Part shown: positions 1-6,940 of the stretch, one piece after another | How positions within the stretch are numbered: the stretch's first letter is position 1 | Layout: each line of letters begins with the position of its first letter | Source: CAMBDR01 sp046597185 | GTDB taxonomy: Bacteria; Pseudomonadota; Gammaproteobacteria; Burkholderiales; Burkholderiaceae_D | Length of the DNA stretch: 8,427 bases | Assembly (NCBI GenBank): GCA_046597185.1 | Contig: JBKJLF010000182.1 | Coordinates: 1 to 8,427 of the forward strand | Reading direction: 5' to 3' | Notes under the pieces: model-generated | Told to the model about the DNA's origin: nothing | Database searches by the model: none | Seen by the model: the letters and a program-made list of their open reading frames with translations, nothing else | Made by a program: the position numbers and the translations under genes

Positions 1-2981
1 GCCAGCGTTTGCCACTGTTGCTAGCGTTTGCTTGGCAACTGCGCCAGCGTGATACCGCGCGCGCCCTGGTTCTTGCCGATGAGGTGGAAAGCTTGTTGGC
101 AGAATCCGGTTTGGCAGCCGCCGAACTGCAAACTGAACTGCAGGCCGAGTTTCAAGCTGAGTTTCAAGCTGAGTTTCAAGCTGAGTTGCAATCCATTTCC
201 CTGCGGCTGATGCTGCTGCGCGCTGAAGCAACCTGGCTCTCGGGCGAGCTGGACGCCAGCCAGACTTTGGCCGATTGTGCAGGCCAAGGTTTTGAGGCCT
301 TGGGCGACGCCTTGGGCTGTGCCGACGCACATTGGTTACGAGCATGGATCGCGCGTGATCGTGGCAATCTGGAGCGTACTTTTGCTGAGCTGGAAGCGAT
401 GGAAGTGGCCGCCAGCAAGGCCGATCCGGTGCGGCTGACGATAGCGCAAGCGGCGCAAGCGCGCTTTGCTTCGTTCGGCGATGTGACTGCGGCTCAGGCG
501 CGTTGGGGTGAACAGTTTTCGGGCGAATTAAGTGGAATGCACCCGGCAGCGGCATTTTGGATAAGCGATTTTTGGGGCCTGGTGGCTGCGCAAAACAGTG
601 ATTATGTCGAGTCCGTTCGCATTACCAACAAAGCCTATGCCCTGGCGCTGGATACGGGGCAACTGCGGGCGGCGGTGGTTGTTGCCACCAATATCGGCGA
701 TGATTTCAACCATTTGAACGAATACAATTCGGCGCTGGAATGGATGCAGCGTGCGCTCGATCTGGCGCGCCAATGCGGCTGGCCCAATGTGATTGGCAAT
801 GCCCTGAAAGAAACGGCGGAAACCATGCGCCTGTTGCGGCAATATGATACGGCCCATGATTTACTGCGCGAAGCACTGGACTTGCTGGATTCGATGTCCG
901 GGTCGCGCAGCTATGTGATCGCATTGCAATATTTGGGCGAGGTCGAGCTGGACCGCCGTCGCTATCAAAGTGCGCTGGAAACCTTTCAATTATTGGAACA
1001 ACGAGGCACCTTGTTTGGCCATGCAGACCTGTTGTCCAGAGCGCTGTGTGGCAAAGCGCGCGCCTTATTCCACCTGGCCGAGCCACAAGCGGCGCTGCAA
1101 GCGGCCAAGGCGGCGCAGGGAGCTGCCATCGTCAAAGTGAGCGACCGTATTGCAGCCTTGCAGATTATGGCCCGAATCCATGCCCACTACCGCCTGCCGA
1201 CTCCGACTATGGTGACCAATACCAGCCCCCCTTTATATTACCTGCAACAAGCTTTGGCGCTGGCCAACACCATACAAGGCTATTTGGTGCCGCCTGCTTT
1301 GTTGGATGCAACGGCGCAAGAGTATGCCAATCTTGGCGACTATGAACAGGCGTTTTACACTGGCAAGCAAGCCGGTTTGGCGCGCGAGCGCATCCATAGC
1401 CTGGAAGCGGCCAACCGTGCCAGCGCGATACAAGTCAATTATCAAACCGAAAAAGCGCAGGCCGAGGCCGAACATCTGCGTCAATTGGCCAGTGCCCAAG
1501 CCGAGCGTGCTGAAGTCTTGCAAGAAACCAGCAACACCCTGGGACACCTGGGTACGATTGGGCAAGAAATCACCGCACATTTGAATGCCGACCTGGTGTT
1601 TCAGGTCTTGAACCGCCATGTACAGCATTTACTGGAAGTGAGTTCCTTTGCGATTTACCGCATCAGTGGCGACGCCCAGATTTTACACTGTGTGTTTGGT
1701 TTTGAAGAGGGCAAACCGATGCCCGGCCACAGCTTTTTGCTATCCAATTCCGATTCCGAGACCGCAACGTGTGGGCGGGAGCGGCGCGAAATTTTGGTTG
1801 ATCATGACCCTGAAGTCGAAGACCCGTATCTGGTGCCGGGCACCAAGCTTACCTTAAGCCGCTTGTACGCGCCCTTATTGAGTGCTGATAAATTGCTGGG
1901 TGTGATCACGATTCAATCCTTTCTGCCTCATGCCTATGGCGCGCGCGAGCAAATGATTTTTCGCAACCTGTGCGCCTATGCCGCGATTGCGCTGGCCAAT
2001 GCCAGCGCGCAGGCGCAACTGGTACAACAGGAAAAACTGGCCTCGCTGGGCAGTTTGGTCGCCAGTTTTGCGCACCAACTCAATACCCCGATTGCCGCCG
2101 TTAAATCCAGTGGTAAAAGCATTGTTCATTCCCTGGCCTATACGCTGGAAAAATTGTTGCCGCTGTTTCAGCGCCTGGGCCTGGTCGAGCAGGATCTGTT
2201 TATCACGCTAATGGGGAATTGTCAGCAAACCAGGCCGCTCTTGAGCACGCGTGCAGAGCGGCTTTTGGTGCGCCAGTTAATACCGCAATTGGAAGCCGCA
2301 AATGTCAGTCGTGCGCAGCCAAAAGCGAGTATTTTGGTGCAATTGGGTGCCAATGCACAGTTGCCGCAGCTCCTGCCTTTGCTGTACCATGCTGCGTGTG
2401 ATGAGATCTTGGCGGCGGCCTGGCATTTTGCCAGCATTGCCAGCAATATCGGCAATGTCAACCTTGCGACCGAGCGAATGGCCACCATTGTTGCGGCGCT
2501 CAAGTCGTTTTCCGGCATTGAGCACACGGGTGAAAAATTTGCCATTGATTTGCAAGACGGGGTTGAATGGGCATTGGCGCAGTATCAGGGGCAAATGCAA
2601 AACAAGGTGGTGGTGTTGCGCGACTATTCTGAGATTCCGGCGCTGGTTTGTGTGCCGGATCAAATCAGGCAAATCTGGGCCAACCTGATCCACAATGCGC
2701 TGCAGGCCATGCAGCATCAGGGTACGCTCAAAATTCGCATTGACAGCCAGGGCACCCATGCCGTGGTGGCAATTCAGGATACCGGGCCGGGCATACCCGA
2801 GGCGATTCGGGGGCGTATTTTTGACGCATTTTTTACCACCAAAACAGGGGGCGAGGGCAGTGGTTTGGGTTTGGCGATTGCGAAAGTGATTGTTGAAAAG
2901 CACCAGGGGCGGATAGAGTTGGAGAGCAGCGAAGGCAAAGGCACGCGCTTTGCGGTGTTTTTGCCGTATCAGGATAGTTAG
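1..2981 (+). CDS. TPR-GAF sensor histidine kinase, 5' partial
   Basis: Large soluble histidine kinase; no transmembrane segment is visible, so it should sense a cytosolic cue or partner. The frame is open to the left edge (CAG, CGT precede the TTG at 9), so that TTG is not convincing as the start and the N-terminus is missing. Residues counted from base 9: helical TPR-like repeats about 190-460; a charged coiled coil about 460-510; a GAF domain about 515-665; H-box with phospho-acceptor H689 in FAHQLNTP; N-box with N892 and N896; G1 DTGPGIP 924-930; F-box FDAFFTTK 938-945; G2 GSGLGL 950-955. The core is therefore complete and probably active. Between H689 and the second dimerisation helix (about 820-835) lies an unusually long stretch of roughly 115 residues. 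No receiver domain or response regulator gene is seen here. In related large kinases a Ser/Thr-kinase or ATPase module can precede the TPRs, but that region is outside the window. The gene is convergent with the T6SS operon, and no functional link is shown. Confidence 0.93.
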   Translation, partial: QRLPLLLAFAWQLRQRDTARALVLADEVESLLAESGLAAAELQTELQAEFQAEFQAEFQAELQSISLRLMLLRAEATWLSGELDASQTLADCAGQGFEALGDALGCADAHWLRAWIARDRGNLERTFAELEAMEVAASKADPVRLTIAQAAQARFASFGDVTAAQARWGEQFSGELSGMHPAAAFWISDFWGLVAAQNSDYVESVRITNKAYALALDTGQLRAAVVVATNIGDDFNHLNEYNSALEWMQRALDLARQCGWPNVIGNALKETAETMRLLRQYDTAHDLLREALDLLDSMSGSRSYVIALQYLGEVELDRRRYQSALETFQLLEQRGTLFGHADLLSRALCGKARALFHLAEPQAALQAAKAAQGAAIVKVSDRIAALQIMARIHAHYRLPTPTMVTNTSPPLYYLQQALALANTIQGYLVPPALLDATAQEYANLGDYEQAFYTGKQAGLARERIHSLEAANRASAIQVNYQTEKAQAEAEHLRQLASAQAERAEVLQETSNTLGHLGTIGQEITAHLNADLVFQVLNRHVQHLLEVSSFAIYRISGDAQILHCVFGFEEGKPMPGHSFLLSNSDSETATCGRERREILVDHDPEVEDPYLVPGTKLTLSRLYAPLLSADKLLGVITIQSFLPHAYGAREQMIFRNLCAYAAIALANASAQAQLVQQEKLASLGSLVASFAHQLNTPIAAVKSSGKSIVHSLAYTLEKLLPLFQRLGLVEQDLFITLMGNCQQTRPLLSTRAERLLVRQLIPQLEAANVSRAQPKASILVQLGANAQLPQLLPLLYHAACDEILAAAWHFASIASNIGNVNLATERMATIVAALKSFSGIEHTGEKFAIDLQDGVEWALAQYQGQMQNKVVVLRDYSEIPALVCVPDQIRQIWANLIHNALQAMQHQGTLKIRIDSQGTHAVVAIQDTGPGIPEAIRGRIFDAFFTTKTGGEGSGLGLAIAKVIVEKHQGRIELESSEGKGTRFAVFLPYQDS
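123..194 (+). repeat. 12-bp in-frame tandem repeat in the kinase gene
   Basis: Three perfect copies of gagtttcaagct occupy 147-182. They are flanked by two degenerate copies on the left (123-146, gaactgca-type) and one on the right (183-194). The unit is a multiple of three and encodes Glu-Phe-Gln-Ala, giving a run of ELQA/EFQA tetrapeptides at residues 39-61 of the visible protein. The pattern suits an amphipathic helical spacer. Perfect identity of the central copies at DNA level points to recent slippage or recombination, and copy number may vary between strains without breaking the frame. Confidence 0.9.
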
Positions 2982-3038
2982 GCGGAGAGTCGATGCCGGG
3001 CAAGGCTTGAAATGGCGTATGGTGGGCGTTTTGCAATG

Positions 3039-3043
3039 GGAGG
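3039..3043 (+). promoter_or_regulatory. Strong Shine-Dalgarno site of the small ORF
   Basis: GGAGG at 3039-3043, seven bases before the ATG at 3051, is the best ribosome binding site match on the plus strand here. It lies in the spacer rather than in front of a recognised gene, which is the main argument for translation of the small ORF. Confidence 0.45.
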
Positions 3044-3050
3044 AATTCGT

Positions 3051-3176
3051 ATGCGTGTTCTTATTGCATTGCTTGGCATGGCCGTCGCTATTTTCGCTCC
3101 CAATCGGGGCAGCGAGATCAGGCCGTTGTGCTATCGGCCTACGGCGTCATCACGCTTGACCTGTGCTTCAGAATAG
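3051..3176 (+). CDS. Possible small hydrophobic-start protein, 41 aa
   Basis: ATG to TAG, 41 residues, starting MRVLIALLGMAVAIFAP. The first 16 residues combine one Arg with a hydrophobic run, like a signal peptide or a single membrane-anchor helix. The rest is polar with two Cys and no recognised motif. GGAGG seven bases upstream is an excellent ribosome site, and the start lies 69 bases after the kinase stop, so the ORF could be read from the kinase transcript. The other plus-strand frame after about 3110 stays open for a further stretch, so it could equally be the frameshifted remnant of a longer exported protein. It is not recognised as a member of any family, and its existence as a gene rests only on the SD site and the hydrophobic N-terminus. 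Confidence 0.3.
   Translation: MRVLIALLGMAVAIFAPNRGSEIRPLCYRPTASSRLTCASE
3120..3140. other. Short perfect inverted repeat (possible hairpin)
   Basis: AGGCCG at 3120-3125 and CGGCCT at 3135-3140 form a 6-bp perfect stem with a 9-base loop in the convergent spacer. There is no T-run on either side, so it does not meet the usual pattern of an intrinsic terminator. It could still stall or protect transcripts arriving from either direction, or be chance. Confidence 0.25.
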
Positions 3177-3236
3177 CACCAGCCCATGCGCGCCTGCTGG
3201 CATCACGCGGTAAATCGTTGAGTAAAGCAGATGAAT

Positions 3237-4556
3237 CTAAATTTGATAAAGCAGCCTTTGCTGTTGTTCTGCCATGGCACGGGTTTCGATGAATGGGAAG
3301 TTGGAATCTGCGAGTGCCAAATTTATTGCTGCGGCGTAGCGTTCTGCTTGGGTGCCGTAGTCCAACACTTCAAGGCAATGATCTTTGTCGTTGACAGGTT
3401 GGCCCAAAAGCAAACGGTTGCCTGCAAAATAGCGGGTTCGGTTGGTATTCCACCATGCGCTAATTGCTGTTGGATTGGGCCAAGGTAAGCCGACATCCGG
3501 GTCGCTTATTGGCGTGGTGCGCTCGTCTTCGTTTTCATCTGGTGTGGGTGGTGGTTGGGTTAAACCTTGCGCATCCAGATCGATGCCTGTGATCATGCTC
3601 AGTGCCCAGCCTGCGAACCGTGTGTGTTCAGGGTTTGCCAGAAATGAGGCAATGATGGGTATCGTTACCGGGTCACCGTGATGGGCGAACAGGGTAAGCA
3701 CTTGCCTTGGCGGTAGCATTTGCGCTACCTGCTGCCAATCAAAATGGTTAACGGGCAAAGCGTGGCCGAAGTGGCGCACGTAGTTGATACAGCGCTCAAA
3801 ACCTTGTTGGCGTGCCAAACCTTTGGCGTTGTTGGCGGCAAGGTTCAGGTGCTGCAAGGCTTGCCACATATCTGTAGCCACGGCTGCGCCTTCAGCTTGC
3901 AGGTGCAGTGCGAGCGCGGCTGCGGCGCGCACGTCAGCATCCGCGTCTTGGCGTAGCGCATGCAGGTACGCGTTGTATGTGTATATGCGCACGCGCCCCG
4001 CCAGCATGCACGCGGCAGCGCGCACGAAGGCGTGTGGTGAGCGGAAGTATAAATCCAGTGGGGTTGTTGGCGCAATGCGGCGGATTGCATAACCTCGCAG
4101 GGCGATCATTTGCAGGCCCGCAAATTCGGTTTGGCCAAGCCAGTATCCCAACCAAGGCAGCGCCACACTTGGTGCTACCCACCCAAGCGCCGAAATTAAA
4201 CCACTGTAGGTGGTGTCCGGGCAGGTTTTGACCAAGCGCCACAGGGTGTTCAACTTTTCCGCGTTGTTTGATTCCAGCATCAGCACGTAGGCGGTAAAAC
4301 TTTCGCCGTTGGTGCGCCAGCGCATGAGATTTTTGAGGGCTAATTCCCAACCGGGTTCACCTGCTACGCGGAGCCCGGCAAGGTGCGCATTAAGCAATTG
4401 GTCAAAGTGCGAAAAACGGGCGAAGCCTGGCAGGGGTGAATAAGCGTTGGCATCTCGCTGCATCCAGTAGAATGCAGCGTCTTCGGTGTGGCGCATGACC
4501 AAGGCATGGTTACTTTGATATCCGGCTTCGATACTAATGTCTTCTGCATTCGGCAT
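3237..4556 (-). CDS. HEAT-repeat protein, TIGR02270 family, T6SS cargo locus
   Basis: A 439-residue soluble protein built mainly of helices. Recognised as TIGR02270-like from the N-terminal block with AHLAGLRVAGEPGW (57-70), HEAT-type repeats in the middle (for example HAFVRAAACMLAGRV 175-189 and a similar Asp-Val-Arg-Ala-Ala unit near 208-214), and a C-terminal block with LPWPNP, AISAWW, NRTRYFAGNRLLLGQP (357-387). A Pro- and acid-rich linker at about 333-354 interrupts the helices. Members of this family are known from Myxococcus, Geobacter and Pseudomonas, often near T6SS genes; their molecular role is not established. It is the last gene of the operon, 22 bases after the presumed immunity gene, with a modest GAAAGAG ribosome site. 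A scaffold or helper role for effector handling, or a second protective factor, is inference. Its C-terminus sits in the convergent spacer without a visible terminator. Confidence 0.8.
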   Translation of the reverse strand: MPNAEDISIEAGYQSNHALVMRHTEDAAFYWMQRDANAYSPLPGFARFSHFDQLLNAHLAGLRVAGEPGWELALKNLMRWRTNGESFTAYVLMLESNNAEKLNTLWRLVKTCPDTTYSGLISALGWVAPSVALPWLGYWLGQTEFAGLQMIALRGYAIRRIAPTTPLDLYFRSPHAFVRAAACMLAGRVRIYTYNAYLHALRQDADADVRAAAALALHLQAEGAAVATDMWQALQHLNLAANNAKGLARQQGFERCINYVRHFGHALPVNHFDWQQVAQMLPPRQVLTLFAHHGDPVTIPIIASFLANPEHTRFAGWALSMITGIDLDAQGLTQPPPTPDENEDERTTPISDPDVGLPWPNPTAISAWWNTNRTRYFAGNRLLLGQPVNDKDHCLEVLDYGTQAERYAAAINLALADSNFPFIETRAMAEQQQRLLYQI

Positions 4557-4578
4557 AGTGGATTACTCTTTCAAAGAT

Positions 4579-5559
4579 TTAAAAAAGCACATGCCAAGCA
4601 CCATTTTCTTTGTACGCAGCACCGTTATAACCACCAAGCAATAAAATTCCGGCCTCCGCCGAAAGATAACCTGAACAAACTTTTACTCCAGGATCAACAT
4701 CCGCCTCAATCACAGTATCGTTTTCAATGACCCACAGGCCATAATCACTGGTACACCACACCTTGTTTTCGTACCAAACCATATCATTGAATGGAATGGT
4801 CATCTGTCCTTTGTAGATTTGCTTCCATTGGTCACCACGCCCTTTGAAGGTTGTACCGCCGTAACCGCTGATATATACATAGCCATCACCAGCACAACAT
4901 ACCGTGTATAAATCCAGATTGCTCGGGAAATGAATTTGTTGCCACTTTGTGCCATTAAAATGCCAAACATCCCCCTTGCCGCCTACACAGTAAATATCGC
5001 ATTGGCTAAAACCGGCAATATCCTCAAAACCTGCTGTTCGCCAATCCCGGTCATCCTTGTAAGGCAGCCCTTGAGTTAACGATTTCCAACTATTTTTACC
5101 CAATCTATAGCCAACAGACCGCCCACCACCAACAATATATACGTAGCCATCAATTGTGCTACATTTTATTATTCCACCTCTTTTTATTCCTTGGACCTGC
5201 CATTTTGGAATGTCATTTTCAACAAAATTATCACCACTGCCCAGAACGTAGACATGCCCATCGAAATCAACCCCAACAAACTGCTCTTTTGGCAACCTGC
5301 TTACGCCAGCTAACAGATCATTAAGACCCTTCATCTCGTCCAATGTAATATTATCGGTTTCTGGCTCGTCACGATCATAACAAATTACACGGGTTCGCAA
5401 ACTTGTTTCTGCGGGTGGTTCGCAACTATCATCCCAGTTACCCCATTGCGTATAGTCTTCCATGAGAACAAAATAAAAGAGCGTCTTCGAGCGAACGATA
5501 CAATCAATTATTTGAAATCCAGTAATATTTTTTTTATGCAATGCATTTAAAATCTTCAT
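4579..5559 (-). CDS. Beta-propeller-like protein, presumed immunity to the GHH nuclease
   Basis: A 326-residue protein without signal peptide, so probably cytosolic, as expected for protection against a DNA-attacking toxin. From about residue 93 it has repeated units of the form DG-x-VY-x-x-G followed about 15-20 residues later by an aromatic strand with W: DGHVYVLGSG 100-109, DGYVYIVGGG 137-146, CDIYCVGGKGDVWHF 187-201, DGYVYISGYGG 225-235, NKVWCTSDYGLWVI 265-278 and AGILLLGGYNG 303-313. That is five to six blades of a WD/Kelch-like propeller. The first 90 residues are not recognised. It starts 11 bases after the toxin stop, and its SD (AAGGA) overlaps the toxin TAA, so the two are likely coupled. 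The immunity role is inferred from position only. The gene is visibly AT-richer than its neighbours (for example 24 of 60 G+C at 4861-4920, against 43 of 60 at 3901-3960 in the next gene), suggesting separate acquisition. Confidence 0.75.
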   Translation of the reverse strand: MKILNALHKKNITGFQIIDCIVRSKTLFYFVLMEDYTQWGNWDDSCEPPAETSLRTRVICYDRDEPETDNITLDEMKGLNDLLAGVSRLPKEQFVGVDFDGHVYVLGSGDNFVENDIPKWQVQGIKRGGIIKCSTIDGYVYIVGGGRSVGYRLGKNSWKSLTQGLPYKDDRDWRTAGFEDIAGFSQCDIYCVGGKGDVWHFNGTKWQQIHFPSNLDLYTVCCAGDGYVYISGYGGTTFKGRGDQWKQIYKGQMTIPFNDMVWYENKVWCTSDYGLWVIENDTVIEADVDPGVKVCSGYLSAEAGILLLGGYNGAAYKENGAWHVLF

Positions 5560-5567
5560 ACTTCCAT

Positions 5568-5572
5568 TCCTT
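5568..5572 (-). promoter_or_regulatory. SD of the immunity gene overlapping the toxin stop
   Basis: On the minus strand the toxin ends TAA immediately followed by GGA, so AAGGA (5572-5568) is both part of the toxin stop codon and the ribosome site, eight bases before the ATG at 5559. This arrangement favours translational coupling of toxin and immunity protein. Confidence 0.6.
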
Positions 5573-6929
5573 ATTTTGAAGGTTTTGTAGACGAGTTCGT
5601 TATTATTATTGGCAGTTTATTATCTCCGGGCTGTTCAGCCATCCCGGCATTAGGTTTTAGTTGAGCATCATTTCTACATTTCATGCCATCTTTATAAAAC
5701 TTATCTAGTTGCGCTTGCAAGCAGGCTGTTGAACAGAGGAGATTCGTCAACTGGACTGCAGCTATGGCTCGTGCGCTTGCATCTTTGTAAGAAATCGGCT
5801 TCCCTGGATTTTCTTCCTTGTATTTATCAATGGATTTTTTCAGGCCTTTATGCGCAATCCCATGGCTTCCCACATGATTATTCGCCCCCTCCAAACAAAT
5901 CACGGGCGCTTTTTTATGGTCATAGGGCTTGCCACACGGATTGTTCCCCGTATCAAACATCGCGCCCGGTAATACGTGGTGTCCGGTCTGACCGGGGCAA
6001 CATCCTTGCCCGGTTTTGGCTTGCTCGCGCCCGGAACTCGTATCCTCGGTATCCTTGCTGGCGTTTTTGCCGCCAGTTTTATCGTAAGGCACCAGCGAAC
6101 AGCGGCGTGCCATGATACAGGGGTTAGCCGTTGCCATCACCGTCATCATATCGGCCAGAATAGTTGCTGGTGTCATTTGCCCGGAAATCAGCTTTTGGAT
6201 GTTTTCCAGTTGTGGCGCAAGCTTTTTGTATTGCTCCAGGGCCTGCTTGCCCAGCCCTATCGCGTCAATAGCAATCTTACCTGCCGTCCAAACGCCATCC
6301 ACTACATTCCAAATAGTCATGCCCGCCACAATCACTTCGCCAACCACTGGCACCACCAGCGAAGTCAAGGCCGCCCCCTCCCGGATGACGGCTTTTTCAC
6401 CATAGGCAATCGCCCTGTCTTTGGCCATGTCCAGCGCTTTCCCCCCCACCGTTGCCAGCATTGAATCCATTTCAGCTTGTATGTTTTTTTCAACATCTTT
6501 CAACTGTGCCTGAAACTTGTCGAACTGATCGGACTTGCCCATCGGTTTGAGCCACAAGCCGTGGCAATGGTCTTCTATCCAGCCATTGTCCTTGGTGCGG
6601 GAATAGCCGTACCCGGCTTTTACCGCTTCCTGGGCCTTGCCAAGCCCACTCTCGATCCGCTCAGTTAGCGCGCCCAGCTTGGCGTTGCTGCTTTTGGCTT
6701 TTTTGGCCTTTTCCTGTGACGCGCCCTTTTCTTCATCGCATGCTTTTTTAATCGCCTTCTCTTCTTTTTCGCACTTGGTTTTCACTGTTTTGTTACTGAA
6801 ATAGAAGATCGGCCCGGTATTGGCAGTGCCGACCTTTTTTGCTTTGTTGGCGCGTTTGGTTTCAACGCCTTGCTCGGTAGATTTCTTCTTTTGCGCTTCG
6901 GTTCGCGGTTTTTTCGGTGGCTTTGCCAT
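5571..6929 (-). CDS. T6SS nuclease effector with Tox-GHH2 type domain
   Basis: A 452-residue predicted toxin of the HNH/Endonuclease VII class, expected to cut DNA in the target cell. The catalytic region is about 300-415: GQTGHHVLPGAMF (314-325) carries the diagnostic GHH motif (G316, H317, H318), followed by GANNHVGSHGIAHKG (348-362) with H352, H356 and H360. Many Cys surround it (C271, C277, C310, C311, C332, C345, C399, C403, C418), so bound metal is plausible. The first 84 residues contain 23 Lys. Residues about 184-213 form a hydrophobic Gly/Val-rich stretch that may help membrane passage. The closest family example I know is P. aeruginosa Tse7, where PAAR and Tox-GHH2 are one polypeptide; here they are two genes in the same frame. 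Start chosen at ATG 6929: it follows AAGGG with six-base spacing and lies nine bases after the PAAR stop. No frame break is seen. Confidence 0.87.
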   Translation of the reverse strand: MAKPPKKPRTEAQKKKSTEQGVETKRANKAKKVGTANTGPIFYFSNKTVKTKCEKEEKAIKKACDEEKGASQEKAKKAKSSNAKLGALTERIESGLGKAQEAVKAGYGYSRTKDNGWIEDHCHGLWLKPMGKSDQFDKFQAQLKDVEKNIQAEMDSMLATVGGKALDMAKDRAIAYGEKAVIREGAALTSLVVPVVGEVIVAGMTIWNVVDGVWTAGKIAIDAIGLGKQALEQYKKLAPQLENIQKLISGQMTPATILADMMTVMATANPCIMARRCSLVPYDKTGGKNASKDTEDTSSGREQAKTGQGCCPGQTGHHVLPGAMFDTGNNPCGKPYDHKKAPVICLEGANNHVGSHGIAHKGLKKSIDKYKEENPGKPISYKDASARAIAAVQLTNLLCSTACLQAQLDKFYKDGMKCRNDAQLKPNAGMAEQPGDNKLPIIITNSSTKPSK

Positions 6930-6935
6930 TAGTTA

Positions 6936-6940
6936 CCCTT
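6936..6940 (-). promoter_or_regulatory. SD of the toxin gene overlapping the PAAR stop
   Basis: AAGGG (6940-6936 on the minus strand) is formed from the PAAR TAA plus the next GGG, six bases before the toxin ATG. It makes re-initiation by ribosomes finishing the PAAR gene likely, and it shows that the toxin start is a real start rather than a read-through position. Confidence 0.6.

Larger units (their letters stand above)
2982..3236. other. Convergent intergenic spacer, 255 bp
   Basis: This spacer lies between the stop codon of the plus-strand kinase gene (2981) and that of the minus-strand operon (3237), so both transcripts should end here. No GC-rich hairpin followed by a T-run was found on either strand, so termination may be Rho-dependent or the transcripts may overlap. 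The spacer contains a candidate small ORF (3051-3176) with a strong SD site and a 6-bp perfect inverted repeat (3120-3140). No tRNA, insertion sequence or other repeat was recognised. Confidence 0.7.

Noticed and set aside
1989..2008. Perfect 8-bp inverted repeat GCGCTGGC/GCCAGCGC with a 4-base loop
   Set aside because: It lies inside the GAF-to-kinase coding region over Ala-rich codons and no regulatory role follows from its position; probably codon-driven.
2435..2457. CATTGCC/GGCAATG 7-bp inverted repeat
   Set aside because: Inside kinase coding sequence rich in Ala, Ser, Ile and Asn codons; not near a gene boundary.
2277..2903. 208-residue minus-strand ORF inside the kinase gene
   Set aside because: Antisense to the conserved HATPase region; the composition looks like a shadow frame and no motif is visible.
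5976..6464. 162-residue plus-strand ORF opposite the toxin gene
   Set aside because: Antisense shadow of the GHH nuclease gene, with no recognisable domain.
6661..6930. Lys-codon-rich, low-complexity stretch considered as a repeat array
   Set aside because: No fixed unit length or repeated spacer; it is simply the Lys-rich toxin head.
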